A stretch of DNA of 64,000 bases from Amycolatopsis jiangsuensis. Lineage in GTDB: Bacteria > Actinomycetota > Actinomycetes > Mycobacteriales > Pseudonocardiaceae. The DNA is taken from assembly GCF_014204865.1 (NCBI RefSeq), contig NZ_JACHMG010000001.1:5792501-5856500 (forward strand), read 5' to 3'. Positions 44,959-53,726 of this stretch are shown here, piece after piece (positions within the stretch are counted from its first letter, which is position 1; each line of letters starts with the position of its first letter). Under the pieces are notes generated by a model. That model ran no database searches and was not told the origin of the DNA. It saw nothing but the letters and a program-made list of their open reading frames with translations. A program made the position numbers and the translations under genes.

Positions 44959-46119
44959 TCAGCCGGGTATCCGTGCTTCGACTGCCCAGCCGCCGTCCTC
45001 GGTCGGGCCCGTCCGGACGGTGCCGCCGAGGACTGCGATGCGTTCGCGCATCGCGGTCAGGCCGAGGCCGGTCCCGCCGCCGACGTCGGGCGGGCCGACG
45101 CCGGTCGCTGCCGTGTTCGTGACAGTCAGCTGTACGGCGTCGGTCGGGTAGTCCAGTTCGATTCGACGGGTCGAGCCGGGCGAGTGCTTCGCCGCGTTGG
45201 TCAGTGCTTCCTGGGTGGCGCGCAGCAGCGCGTGGCTCACGTCCGGCGTGGTCGGCCGCGCTTCGCCGGTGCAGGTGAAGGAGACAGATTCCTTTTCCGC
45301 CAACGTTTTCAGTGCTTCGGAAAGAGTCCGGCTGTCGTCGCGCAATGCGTGCACTGCTTCGCGCATTTGCGTCACGCTGTCCACCGCGATGGCTCGCGCG
45401 CGCAGCACGGCGGTGTTCGCTTCGTCGCTTCGGCCCTTCGTGGCGAGGGCGTCGGCGAGGTCGAGTTGCATGGCGATACCCGTCAGCGAATGGCCGAGGA
45501 CGTCGTGCAATTCGCGGGCGATCCGGTTCCGTTCGAGCAGCGCGGCCTCCCGCGCTTCGGAGGCGGCTGCGCGCTGGGCTTCGACCGCTGCGCGTTCGGC
45601 GTTGACCAGTGCGGCCGCCCGGTCCTGGCGGGACATTCCGATGTAGGCCGGAAACGCCACAGTGAAGCCGAGCCACCACGGCCACCCGCCGCTGCCCGGC
45701 GACACCCACCCGACGATCAGCAAGGCGAGCACGGCTGCACACGCGTTCGCCCCGGCGATCACGGCCGCGGCGCGACGCGAGGCCAGCTTCGCGCCGGCGC
45801 TCGCGGACGCCACGAAAGCGAACGCCGGCGCGAGAGTCGACAGGGCGAGCGGAAGCAGGGCCGCCGCGGAAACGCCGTAACCCGCGAGAAGCGCGATCTG
45901 GCCACCCGGCGCGATCCGTGACCACGGGACGAAAGTGGACAACGCGAGAACCGCGGTGAGGACGAAAAGCGTGATCGCGAGCGGACGGAAGAGGATCTGG
46001 TCACCGCTCAGTTCGAACGACGTGACCACGATCGCCACCGCGGCCAGCAGCGGTGGCAGCATCGTGTCGGGAAGCAGTTCGGACCTCAGCGCGGGGGTTC
46101 TGCCGGCCGGTCCGGCCAT
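44959..46119 (-). CDS. Two-component sensor histidine kinase (NarL type)
   Basis: 386 aa. Five or six membrane helices (about 20-160) are followed by a HisKA_3 domain with the phospho-accepting His in RIARELHDVLGHSLTG, then a HATPase domain ending GGGTGLGLTAMRERIAVLGG. The ATG at 46119 follows GGGAGGCAGCG. The response regulator gene is divergent, 135 bp away, rather than in the same operon. No sensor domain beyond the membrane part, so the signal is probably membrane-linked. Confidence 0.93.
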   Translation of the reverse strand: MAGPAGRTPALRSELLPDTMLPPLLAAVAIVVTSFELSGDQILFRPLAITLFVLTAVLALSTFVPWSRIAPGGQIALLAGYGVSAAALLPLALSTLAPAFAFVASASAGAKLASRRAAAVIAGANACAAVLALLIVGWVSPGSGGWPWWLGFTVAFPAYIGMSRQDRAAALVNAERAAVEAQRAAASEAREAALLERNRIARELHDVLGHSLTGIAMQLDLADALATKGRSDEANTAVLRARAIAVDSVTQMREAVHALRDDSRTLSEALKTLAEKESVSFTCTGEARPTTPDVSHALLRATQEALTNAAKHSPGSTRRIELDYPTDAVQLTVTNTAATGVGPPDVGGGTGLGLTAMRERIAVLGGTVRTGPTEDGGWAVEARIPG

Positions 46120-46254
46120 CGCTGCCTCCCTGTGTGCTCGCGTGGAAAAGGGGTACCGGGCCGAGACTAGCCCAGCCGTACCGACTCCTTTGTGGACTCG
46201 CGCCGGCCGGAACGGGCAGACTGCGCACGGGCGGACGAGCTGGGAGGTGCCGGA

Positions 46255-46923
46255 ATGAGTGTGTCGGTCGTGGTCGTGGACGATCAGGCGGTGGTGCGGG
46301 AGGCGCTGGCCGTGATGCTCGATCTGGCCGAGGACATCACGGTGCCCGCCACCGCGACCAACGGGGAGGAAGCGGTGGCCGCGGTCGCCGAGCACACCCC
46401 GGACGTGGTGCTGATGGATCTGCACATGCCGGTTCTGGACGGGGTGGCCGCGACCGCCCGGATCGCCGAGCTGGCACCGGGAACCCAGGTCGTGGTGCTG
46501 ACCACGTTCGACGACGACGAATCGATACTGGCCGCGCTGCAGGCCGGCGCGGTGGGTTATCTGACGAAGGAGGCCGACCGGGCACGGATCGAACAGGCCG
46601 TGCGCAGCGCGGGGTCCGGGCAGACCGTGCTGGCACCGGAGGTACAGCGGCGGCTGGTGGCGCTGGCGAGCAGGCAGGCGCGCCCGGCACGGGCGCAGGA
46701 GTTCGGCTTCACCGCGCGGGAGAAGGAAATCCTCGGCCTGATCGGTGACGGTTTGCGGAATCCGGAGATCGCCGCGCACCTGGTGATCAGTGAGGCGACC
46801 GTCAAGACGCACATCAACAACCTGTTTGCGAAAGCCGGTTTCCACTCGCGTGCCGAGGCGGTGCGCTACGCGCTCAACGCCGCGCCACCGGACCCGGGCA
46901 ACGGTGGCTACCGGCGAAGCTGA
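46255..46923 (+). CDS. LuxR/NarL-family response regulator
   Basis: 222 aa. The receiver domain contains VVVDDQAVVREAL and the phosphorylated Asp in DVVLMDLHMPVLDG. The C-terminal LuxR HTH contains TAREKEILGLIGDGLRNPEI and SEATVKTHINNLFAKA. The ATG at 46255 follows GGGAGGTGCCGG. Divergent partner of the kinase at 44959-46119. A membrane protein gene follows 113 bp downstream and could be a target. Confidence 0.95.
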   Translation: MSVSVVVVDDQAVVREALAVMLDLAEDITVPATATNGEEAVAAVAEHTPDVVLMDLHMPVLDGVAATARIAELAPGTQVVVLTTFDDDESILAALQAGAVGYLTKEADRARIEQAVRSAGSGQTVLAPEVQRRLVALASRQARPARAQEFGFTAREKEILGLIGDGLRNPEIAAHLVISEATVKTHINNLFAKAGFHSRAEAVRYALNAAPPDPGNGGYRRS

Positions 46924-47036
46924 TCCCGTCCGGGTGGAGATTTCTCCACCCGGGGATACGGTACCCGCCGCACGACGAAACCCGTGGTCCAGCCGTACTT
47001 TTCCGGAACAGACCGGTGAAGGACGGGGAGCGAGCG

Positions 47037-47594
47037 ATGAGTGGACCACTGGAAGCCGTAGTGATCGTGGCGGCGATCGGGTATCTGTTGCTGCGGCGGC
47101 TGGCCGGGCAACCGGCCCAGGTGAAGCAGATGCTGGTGTTGCCGGGCGTGTTGACGCTGATCGGGTTGAGCGACGTGAAGAACGTGCTGCATTCCCCGGT
47201 GGCGCTGGGATTCCTCGTGGTGACCGCACTGCTGAGCGCGGGCATCGGCGCCCTGCGCGGCGCGACCATCCGCCTGTTCGACCGCGACGGCGTCGTGTAC
47301 ATGCGCTACACGGCACTGACGGTGGTTCTGCTGGTGGTCAACGTGGCGGTGAAGTTCGGCGCGAACCTCCTGCTGGGCGCGATCGACCCTGGCCAGGTGG
47401 CCGTGCTGGGCAACACCCTGATGCTGACGCTGGGACTGAGCATGCTGCTGGAAGGCGCGGTCACCATGGCCAAAGCACTCCGCAGCGGACACCGGATCCT
47501 GTGGGACAAGAACCGCGACGGAACCACCCGAACCGCCCCGTGGGTCGACGATCTGCAACGCCGCATGGCCACCACTCGCAACCACCGCCGCTGA
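47037..47594 (+). CDS. Hypothetical membrane protein
   Basis: 185 aa with about five hydrophobic segments: an N-terminal helix, LVLPGVLTLIGLSDVKNV, LGFLVVTALLSAGIGALRG, YTALTVVLLVVNVAVKFGA, and a fourth pair near residue 130. A basic C-terminal tail (TTRNHRR) follows. The ATG at 47037 follows GGGGAGCGAGCG. The layout resembles CcdC/DUF1453-type proteins, but I do not assign a function. It follows the response regulator in the same orientation. Confidence 0.75.
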   Translation: MSGPLEAVVIVAAIGYLLLRRLAGQPAQVKQMLVLPGVLTLIGLSDVKNVLHSPVALGFLVVTALLSAGIGALRGATIRLFDRDGVVYMRYTALTVVLLVVNVAVKFGANLLLGAIDPGQVAVLGNTLMLTLGLSMLLEGAVTMAKALRSGHRILWDKNRDGTTRTAPWVDDLQRRMATTRNHRR

Positions 47595-48144
47595 ACCCCA
47601 GCACGGGCGACTCCGGGCGGCCCCCGGGTCGGCGTCCTCGGCTGCCAGCGCGCTCCAGTCCCAGCAGGCAAGTCGCGCTGCGTGAGGTGCGGAGCTGTCA
47701 AGTTTCCGGTGCTTGAGCCGCAGAGTTGTGGGTCGTCGGTGGTTGGATTGCCCAGCTGTGACTCGGCGGTGTTTGGACTGCCGAGCTGTGGGTTGTTGGT
47801 GTTTGGACTGCCCAGCTGTGAATCGTCAGTGTCGAACTGCCCAGCTGTGAGTCAGTCCCAGGGGCTCCGAGCCGTCAAGCCATCAGCGCACGAGCCGCCA
47901 CTGCCCCTGAATCCCGCACTCCCCGAGCCCCCAGACCGCTACCTCCGGGACACGCGGAATTGGCTACCCAACCCCCAACCCCCCGAACCCCCAAAGCCCC
48001 CGAGTAAGTCTTCAGCGCCCCGGCATCCCCAGATGCCCGGCGCCACACCCCAGTACCGAATCTCCCCGGCAGGTTCTCCCTCCCCGAAAGGCCGCGCCGC
48101 CATAGCCGTTGCTCAGCCGGGCTCGTCTTGGCCGGTGCGGTGGT
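47595..48144. repeat. Gene-free spacer with 30-bp tandem repeat
   Basis: About 550 bp without a credible gene. A 30-bp minisatellite (47721-47860) occupies the first part: four units start at 47721, 47751, 47781 and 47811, with core GCCCAGCTGTG, and a partial fifth starts at 47840. The remainder is C-rich plus-strand DNA with CCCCCGAA/CCCCGA words. Confidence 0.75.
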
Positions 48145-48351
48145 TCAGGAGGCCAGCCGGACGCGGCGGTCGCGGGCGTAGGAGACCAGTTCGCGCACTT
48201 CGTCGGTGGTGACGATGCGGACGGCGTCGTCCAGGACTTCGGCGGTGGCCACCTGCAGGGGCCACGAACGCAGGCCGGGGGCGGGCTCGTGCAGGAACCA
48301 CTGGCCCTGCGTGAGGTCCTCGGCGGCGATGGTGAGCTCGTCGATCTTCAT
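48145..48351 (-). CDS. Small hypothetical protein
   Basis: 68 aa, beginning MKIDELTIAAEDLTQGQWFL and ending ELVSYARDRRVRLAS. Mixed alpha/beta composition, no signal peptide or membrane segment, with normal codon usage for the region. An upstream extension to 48492 is open, but the ATG at 48351 gives the natural-looking N terminus. Not recognised. Confidence 0.6.
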   Translation of the reverse strand: MKIDELTIAAEDLTQGQWFLHEPAPGLRSWPLQVATAEVLDDAVRIVTTDEVRELVSYARDRRVRLAS

Positions 48352-48524
48352 ACCCGAAGCGTAACCGGGACCACCGACAGAAAATCGCCCTCTCGTCGAT
48401 CCGCGGCCGGTGTGGCGATGACCCGGTGGGCGAGGGTGGCTTTTGCGTGCCCGGACGGGCTGTCCTAGGCTGCGCCGGTCACCGCCGCACACCCGGGTCG
48501 TCCCGGGAGAAGAGGAACGGCGCG

Positions 48525-49079
48525 ATGCCCCTGCGTGACCCTGAGTCCTACCGCGACGTCGATCTGCCGACGATCCTGCGGATGGAACGGCGGCTGCCCT
48601 GGTACGGCTGGCCGCACCTGCCGCTCGGCCTGCTCGTGTGCGTCTCGGCGATCCTGGCCGCCTATCGCGTGCCGGTGTCCTTCCACCTCACCACGGCACT
48701 GGTCGCCGGCAGCGGCGTCGTCGGCGGGTTCTCCGGTTACGGCTGCGGTCTCGTGATGGTGAGCACACCCGATCTGGTGCAAACCGGCTACCTGCACTGG
48801 CGACGGACCCGGATGCTGCGCCTGCTGCTGATCGTGCTGGGTGCGCTCTCGGCCGCGTCGATGATCGTGGTCGTGACCTGCCACATCGTGCTGCTGTCGG
48901 GTTCGGAGGGACGGCACCCGTTCACGCTGTCCCCGCAGGCCGGGCTGTACCTGCTGCTCGTGGTGGCGAACACGGTGCTGGCCGGGCTCGAGGCGTGGCA
49001 GCTGTCGATGGTGCTGCGCAGGCCGGTCACCGAAACCGGACCCGAGCCGGCCGGACCGGTCCAGGTCCGGCTCGGCTGA
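48525..49079 (+). CDS. Hypothetical membrane protein
   Basis: 184 aa with four hydrophobic segments: LPLGLLVCVSAILAAY, LTTALVAGSGVVGGF, LLLIVLGALSAASMIVVVTC and AGLYLLLVVANTVLAGL. A short soluble N terminus (LRDPESYRDVDLPTILRMER) precedes them. The ATG at 48525 follows GAGAAGAGGAACG. No family recognised. It is convergent with tesB, 31 bp away. Confidence 0.75.
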   Translation: MPLRDPESYRDVDLPTILRMERRLPWYGWPHLPLGLLVCVSAILAAYRVPVSFHLTTALVAGSGVVGGFSGYGCGLVMVSTPDLVQTGYLHWRRTRMLRLLLIVLGALSAASMIVVVTCHIVLLSGSEGRHPFTLSPQAGLYLLLVVANTVLAGLEAWQLSMVLRRPVTETGPEPAGPVQVRLG

Positions 49080-49110
49080 GTAGTCCACAGCGGACGGACA
49101 CAAAGGACAC

Positions 49111-49935
49111 TCAGCGGCGGCGCATCAGCACTTCCTGGGTGACCGAGGCGGCCAGCCGTCCGTCGGTGGTGTAGAACTCGCCGTGCGTCAGCCCCCGGGT
49201 GCCCGCGTAGCTCGGGCTTTCCATGTCGAACAGCAGCCATTCGTCGGCGCGGAACGAACGGTGGAACCACACCGCGTGGTCGAGTGAGGTGATCTGCGGG
49301 ATTCCCGGTTCGTCGCGGTGCGGCAGCCAGGCCGTGCCCGCCAGCCGGATGTCGGAGATGTAGGTCAGCGCGCACACGTGCGCCAACGGGGTGTCCGGCA
49401 GTGCTTCCTTCGCTCGTACCCACATGCGCTGCCGCGGGCCCCGGCCGTTGTCCGGCAATCCGGTTCCCGGATCGCTGACGAAGCGCACCTCGATGGCCGA
49501 CAGCATGATCGGCGACTCGTCCTGCTCGCCGGCGGACGCTTCGTCCGGCGGCGGGGCCTCGGGCATCCGGGCCTGGTGCTCGCTGCTGTCGGCTTCGAGC
49601 TGGAACGACGCGGACAGGCTGAAGATGCTTTCGCCGTTCTGGATCGCCACGACTCGACGGGTGGTGAACGAACCCCCGTCACGGGTGCGTTCGACCTCGT
49701 AGATGATCGGCGTGTCGGTGCGCCCGCCGCGGATGAAATAGCCGTGCAGCGAGTGCACGTGCCGCTCGGAGGGCACCGTCGAGCCGGCGGCGGTGAGTGC
49801 CTGCGCAGCCACCTGGCCACCGAACGCGCGCTGCGGGGAGCCCTGGTGACACCAGCCGCGGAACAGGTTGAGCTCGAGAGGTTCCAGTTTCAGCAGCTGA
49901 CTGAGGCCGAGGTGCGTGGGGTCGATGGTGGTCAC
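49111..49935 (-). CDS. tesB: Acyl-CoA thioesterase II
   Basis: 274-aa double hot-dog thioesterase that hydrolyses acyl-CoA to free acid. The TesB pattern is present: FGGQVAAQALTAA and HSLHGYFIRGG in the first hot dog, then the Asp in ITSLDHAVWFHR, the Thr region GTRGLTHGEFYTTDG, and the Gln in ASVTQEVLMR, which match the E. coli Asp-Thr-Gln catalytic set. Full length for the family. Single gene. Confidence 0.94.
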   Translation of the reverse strand: MTTIDPTHLGLSQLLKLEPLELNLFRGWCHQGSPQRAFGGQVAAQALTAAGSTVPSERHVHSLHGYFIRGGRTDTPIIYEVERTRDGGSFTTRRVVAIQNGESIFSLSASFQLEADSSEHQARMPEAPPPDEASAGEQDESPIMLSAIEVRFVSDPGTGLPDNGRGPRQRMWVRAKEALPDTPLAHVCALTYISDIRLAGTAWLPHRDEPGIPQITSLDHAVWFHRSFRADEWLLFDMESPSYAGTRGLTHGEFYTTDGRLAASVTQEVLMRRR

Positions 49936-50178
49936 CCGGCCAGTTTAGGCACTCGCTCGCCCGGCTCGCGGGTGAGCAGGGCCACGACCGCGGCAGCCGG
50001 TTTCCTGGCACAAGATCCGCTCCGGTCGACGCGGTGCCGGACGCGGCGTCGTCGCCTGGCCTCGTCATCGAAGTGTCCGATGTGGACCACCATCGGCGAG
50101 GTCCGCATTGCGGACGGGCCTCGCCGGTAGCGGTCCGCCACGGTGTCACGAGCTTGCCGATTCGCCGTGACCGACGTT

Positions 50179-50388
50179 TCAGTCTTCGTGGCCTACGATG
50201 ATCAGCTTGGCGATCCCGGTGCCCAGGAACACGACCGTGGCGACTCCGTCGAGGACGTAGCGGGTGATCGCGGCGCGGTCCACCGGGGCCGAGTCGAAAC
50301 CCAGCTGCACGAGCAGCAGAGCCAGCAGCAGCACGCCGACAATCACGTAGAGCCAGGCGAAGCCGCGGTTTCGGGGCAGCCAGTGCAT
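50179..50388 (-). CDS. Small two-helix membrane protein
   Basis: 69 aa: WLYVIVGVLLLALLLVQLGF (helix 1) and YVLDGVATVVFLGTGIAKLI (helix 2), ending in the polar tail GHED. The ATG at 50388 has AAGGA eight bases upstream. Function unknown. It is divergent from the RDD-family gene at 50568, with 179 bp between. The 243-bp gap to tesB contains a 9-bp stem (GCTCGCCCG...CGGGTGAGC, 49955-49977). Confidence 0.7.
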   Translation of the reverse strand: MHWLPRNRGFAWLYVIVGVLLLALLLVQLGFDSAPVDRAAITRYVLDGVATVVFLGTGIAKLIIVGHED

Positions 50389-50567
50389 TGTCTTGTCCTT
50401 CCGTCGGAACTGCTGATGACGTCCTGTGTCGTTTTCGGTACGGCACCGAGTCTCGCGGTTTCGAACGGGACAGCGATCGGCCCGGAGTACGAAGTCGTCC
50501 CGGTGGCTCGGTCGCGAGTACGAGATCGAGTCGCGGCCCCGGCGGGCGACGTGGCGGGACGGGCGCG

Positions 50568-51101
50568 ATGATGGTGGACATGCCACCGTTGCGGTCCCGC
50601 TGGCGGAACGGGCTCGGTCTCGCCGGCCGTCGCCTGGTTCAGGCGGCTTTCGACTTGGCGATCGTCACGGTGCCGGCGGTGGTACTGATGGTGCTGGTGG
50701 TGCTCGTGTTCCGGCCGTCCGGGCTGATCGCGCTGATCGACTTCCTGCGGATCGCGGCCATCGTGGTTCTCACGGTCTCCACGCTGGGGTTCTGGCTGCT
50801 GACCACCTGGTGGGCGTACCGGCACGAAGGGCAGACGCCGGGCATGCGCCTGCTCCGGCTGCGGATCGTGGCCGAGGACGGGACGACACCGGGAATGTGG
50901 GTGCTCGTCGTGCGCCAGTTGCTGATGGTGGTGGACGGGTTCGCCTGGGGGCTGGTCGGGCTGGTGCTGATCTTCGGCACGCCGCGGCACCAGCGTCTCG
51001 GAGATCTGGTCACGCGCACGCACGTGGTGCGGGCGAATTCACGGCACGAGACCGGTCTCCCAAGCCCAGATGGCGATTTCCGTGCGGTTGCGCGCCCGTA
51101 G
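50568..51101 (+). CDS. RDD-family membrane protein
   Basis: 177 aa. Three membrane helices and the RDD signature appear as GRRLVQAAFDLAIVTVPAVV and YRHEGQTPGMRLLRLRIVAEDG, with the late HQRLGDLVTRTHVVR. These proteins are small membrane components of uncertain role. Consecutive ATGs at 50568, 50571 and 50580 are all possible starts. Its last 63 bp overlap the 3' end of the convergent response regulator gene. Confidence 0.85.
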   Translation: MMVDMPPLRSRWRNGLGLAGRRLVQAAFDLAIVTVPAVVLMVLVVLVFRPSGLIALIDFLRIAAIVVLTVSTLGFWLLTTWWAYRHEGQTPGMRLLRLRIVAEDGTTPGMWVLVVRQLLMVVDGFAWGLVGLVLIFGTPRHQRLGDLVTRTHVVRANSRHETGLPSPDGDFRAVARP

Positions 51102-51689
51102 TTTCCGCTGCGCCGCCGCGAGGTGCGTCTTCACCGTGGACAGGGACACCACGAGTGAGTCGCAGATCTCGGCGTTGGTCTGACCGTTCGCGACCGCCCG
51201 GACCACGTCGAGTTCCCGTTGCGTGAACGGGGTTTCCGGATCGTCCCTGGACCGCGGCGCGGTCTCGGCGAAGTGGGCGAGCAACCGGGTGGTGATGGCG
51301 GGCGAGACGAGCGATTCGCCGTGCGCGGCGGCGTGCACCGCTTCGATGAGCAGGGTCGCGCCGGCGTCCTTCAGCAGGAAGCCACACGCTCCGGCGCGCA
51401 GCGCGGCGTGCACGTTCTCGTCGAGCCCGAAGGTGGTCACCATGACCACGTGCAGCGGGTTCGCGACCTCGGGACCGGCCAGCAGCCTCGTCGCCTGCAG
51501 GCCGTCGACGCCGGGCATCTGGATGTCCATCAGGACGACGTCCGGACGCAGTTCGCGGGCCAGCCGCACCGCGTCCTGGCCGTCCGCGGCCTCGCCGACG
51601 ACCTCGATGTCCGGTTCGCCCTCCAGGATGAGCCGGAATCCGGTGCGGACCATCGTCTGGTCGTCGGCGATCAGCACTCGTACCGGCAC
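51039..51689 (-). CDS. LuxR/NarL-family response regulator
   Basis: 216 aa. The receiver contains VLIADDQTMVRTGFRLIL and the Asp in DVVLMDIQMPGVDGLQA. The output HTH contains TQRELDVVRAVANGQTNAEI and SLSTVKTHLAAAQRKL. The GTG at 51689 follows GGAGGGAACGA. It lies 23 bp after its cognate kinase in one operon, and its 3' end overlaps the convergent RDD gene. Confidence 0.95.
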   Translation of the reverse strand: MPVRVLIADDQTMVRTGFRLILEGEPDIEVVGEAADGQDAVRLARELRPDVVLMDIQMPGVDGLQATRLLAGPEVANPLHVVMVTTFGLDENVHAALRAGACGFLLKDAGATLLIEAVHAAAHGESLVSPAITTRLLAHFAETAPRSRDDPETPFTQRELDVVRAVANGQTNAEICDSLVVSLSTVKTHLAAAQRKLRARNRTEIAIWAWETGLVP

Positions 51690-51712
51690 TCGTTCCCTCC
51701 CTGACCCGTGGT

Positions 51713-52888
51713 TCAGCCGGATCGCAGCGGCAGCCGGGCGGACACCCGCCAGCGCTGCCCGTCCGCGGGGCCCGCGGAAACCGTACCGCCGACGGCGGCG
51801 ACCCGTTCGGCCATGCCGACCAGGCCGTAGCCGCCCGGGCGAGCGGGACGTACGGAACCGTCGTTGACGACTTCCACCTGCAGATACCGCTGGTCGTGGT
51901 GCACCAGGACGCGCACCTCCTTCGCCTGCGGCGCGTGCCTGCGAACGTTTGTGAGGGCCTCGGTGATCAGGCGGTGCACGGTGATCACCACCTCGGGGGT
52001 GACGTCCAGCTCGCCGAGGTTCCCGGGCGCGTCGAGGGTGACGGTGCCGTCGTCGGGCACGGCTCGGTCCACCGCCGCGGCGAGCCCGTCCGGAAGGCTG
52101 AACAGGTCCTCGTTGTGGGTGCCCGCGGTGCGGAGAGTGCCGACCAGCCGTCGCATCGACGCGAGCGCTTCCGCGCCGGTGGCTTCGATCTCGACCAGCG
52201 TGGCCGTGTCGCCGCCGGTGCGTTCGGCGATCCGGTGCGCCGCCTGGACCCGCACGACGATGCCGGTGATCTGGTGCGCGACCAGATCGTGCAGCTCGCG
52301 GGCGAGGCGGAGGCGTTCGGTGGTGCGGACCTCGGCCGCGCGGGCACCCGCCCGGGCGTCGGCGTCGCGCAGCAACAGCCCGACCGCGAGCGCGGCACCC
52401 CAGGCGAGCGCGCCCACGGCGGAGAACAACGCCTGCGGTGAGCCGACGCCGTAACGCACCACCGGCGCGGCGGCGACGGCGATCCCGCCCACCGCGGCCA
52501 GCGCGAACGCCGGCCGCAGCCGCAGGTGGTGGCACGCCGACCCGACCACCAGCGCGACCGCGAGCACCTCGGTGCCGCTGGGTTGCGCCGGCAGCCGCTG
52601 CCCGAGCAGCGCGACGACCGCGGCGATCGCGGTACCCAGCAACGACAGCCCGGACACCACCGCGGCCATCAGGCCGATCCGCTCCGGGAACCGCCGCCGC
52701 AACACGGCCAGCAGGGCGACGACCGGCCCCAGCCCCGGCGCGAATTCGGTGACGACCACGGCGAGCCAGCCCACCGCCGGCCCGGACCGCTGGAACAGCA
52801 CGGCATCCAGCACCGCCAACGCGACAAGCGCGACGATTTCGGCGACGGACGGACCACGCCGCCCCACCCACGGGATCGAACGGTTCAT
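51713..52888 (-). CDS. Two-component sensor histidine kinase (NarL type)
   Basis: 391 aa. About six membrane helices occupy residues 15-165. A HisKA_3 domain carries the His in RLRLARELHDLVAHQITG, and the HATPase domain ends GGYGLVGMAERVAAVGG. The ATG at 52888 (MNRSIPWVGRRG) is the natural start. The same frame stays open for another 1500 codons upstream, but that is non-coding. First gene of the kinase-regulator operon. Confidence 0.94.
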   Translation of the reverse strand: MNRSIPWVGRRGPSVAEIVALVALAVLDAVLFQRSGPAVGWLAVVVTEFAPGLGPVVALLAVLRRRFPERIGLMAAVVSGLSLLGTAIAAVVALLGQRLPAQPSGTEVLAVALVVGSACHHLRLRPAFALAAVGGIAVAAAPVVRYGVGSPQALFSAVGALAWGAALAVGLLLRDADARAGARAAEVRTTERLRLARELHDLVAHQITGIVVRVQAAHRIAERTGGDTATLVEIEATGAEALASMRRLVGTLRTAGTHNEDLFSLPDGLAAAVDRAVPDDGTVTLDAPGNLGELDVTPEVVITVHRLITEALTNVRRHAPQAKEVRVLVHHDQRYLQVEVVNDGSVRPARPGGYGLVGMAERVAAVGGTVSAGPADGQRWRVSARLPLRSG

Positions 52889-53726
52889 GCGGCTCCGAGG
52901 TCGGTCATGCCCTCGATCGTCCCGTGCGAAGCCGCTGCCCGCCTCCTGCCGGCGGTCGAACCGCCTCGGCCTTGCGACCGAGGCGACAGCCCCGGCGCCG
53001 CGCCCGGCTTCGTGCGTCGGGACGAGCGGCGGTGGGTGCGGCGGTGCGGTCGACGGTGGATGCGGCGGTGAGGCGGTGGTGAACGTGAGGTGAGCGGGCC
53101 AGGTCGCTGGCCGGGCGCGCGGATGGAGGCGCGGGCGAAGGTGTCGCAGCGAAGATTGGTTCGCCGGCCTGGCAGTGAAGGCGCGCGGGTGGAGGTGCGC
53201 GGGTGGAGGTGGGCGGTCGAGCTGGGAGGGGTGAAGGTTGGTTGGGCGGCCCGGCAGTGAAGGCGCGCGGGTCAAGACGGATGAAGGTGCGGGAGCGAAG
53301 GGGTGGCGGGCGGTCTGCTGTAGGCACGACTGGATTGCGCGCCGGCGGTGGAAGTCGTGGCGGCGGTCGGCCCTGTGGCGGCGTCGGGTGGTGGTTGTGG
53401 GAGACCGGGGCCGAGCTGGTGTTGTGGGCGGCCGTGGGGTGAGGTCGGTGGGCATCGCCTGGTGGGGCTGGCGCCGGCGGGCATCGCCTGGTGGGGGTCG
53501 GGTCGGTGGGTGTCGTCTGGTGGGGGTCGGGTCGGTGGGTGTCGTCTGGTGGGGGTCGGGTCGGTGGGTGTCGCCTGGTGAGGCTGCGCCGGTGGGCATC
53601 GCCTGGTGGGGCTGGCGCCGGCGGGCATCGCCTGGTGGGGGTCGGGTCGGTGGGTGTCGCCTGGTGAGGCTGGCGCCGGTGGGCATCGCCTGGGGGGTCG
53701 GGTTGTGGGTGGGACCGTCGTGAGGG
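52889..53726. repeat. Gene-free spacer with a 29-bp minisatellite
   Basis: About 840 bp with no credible gene. The first part has GCGCGGGTGGAGGTG-type repeats (53170-53275). The second is the 29-bp array: units start at 53450, 53479, 53508, 53537, 53566 (28 bp), 53594, 53623, 53652 and 53681, with core GGGCATCGCCTGGTGGGG or GGGTGTCGTCTGGTGGGG. The array ends just past the stop of the Rsm22-family gene. Translated products are frame-shifting junk. Confidence 0.85.

Noticed and set aside
53450..53710. Possible CRISPR array
   Set aside because: Units are contiguous 29-mers with no unique spacers and no cas genes nearby; it is a simple minisatellite.
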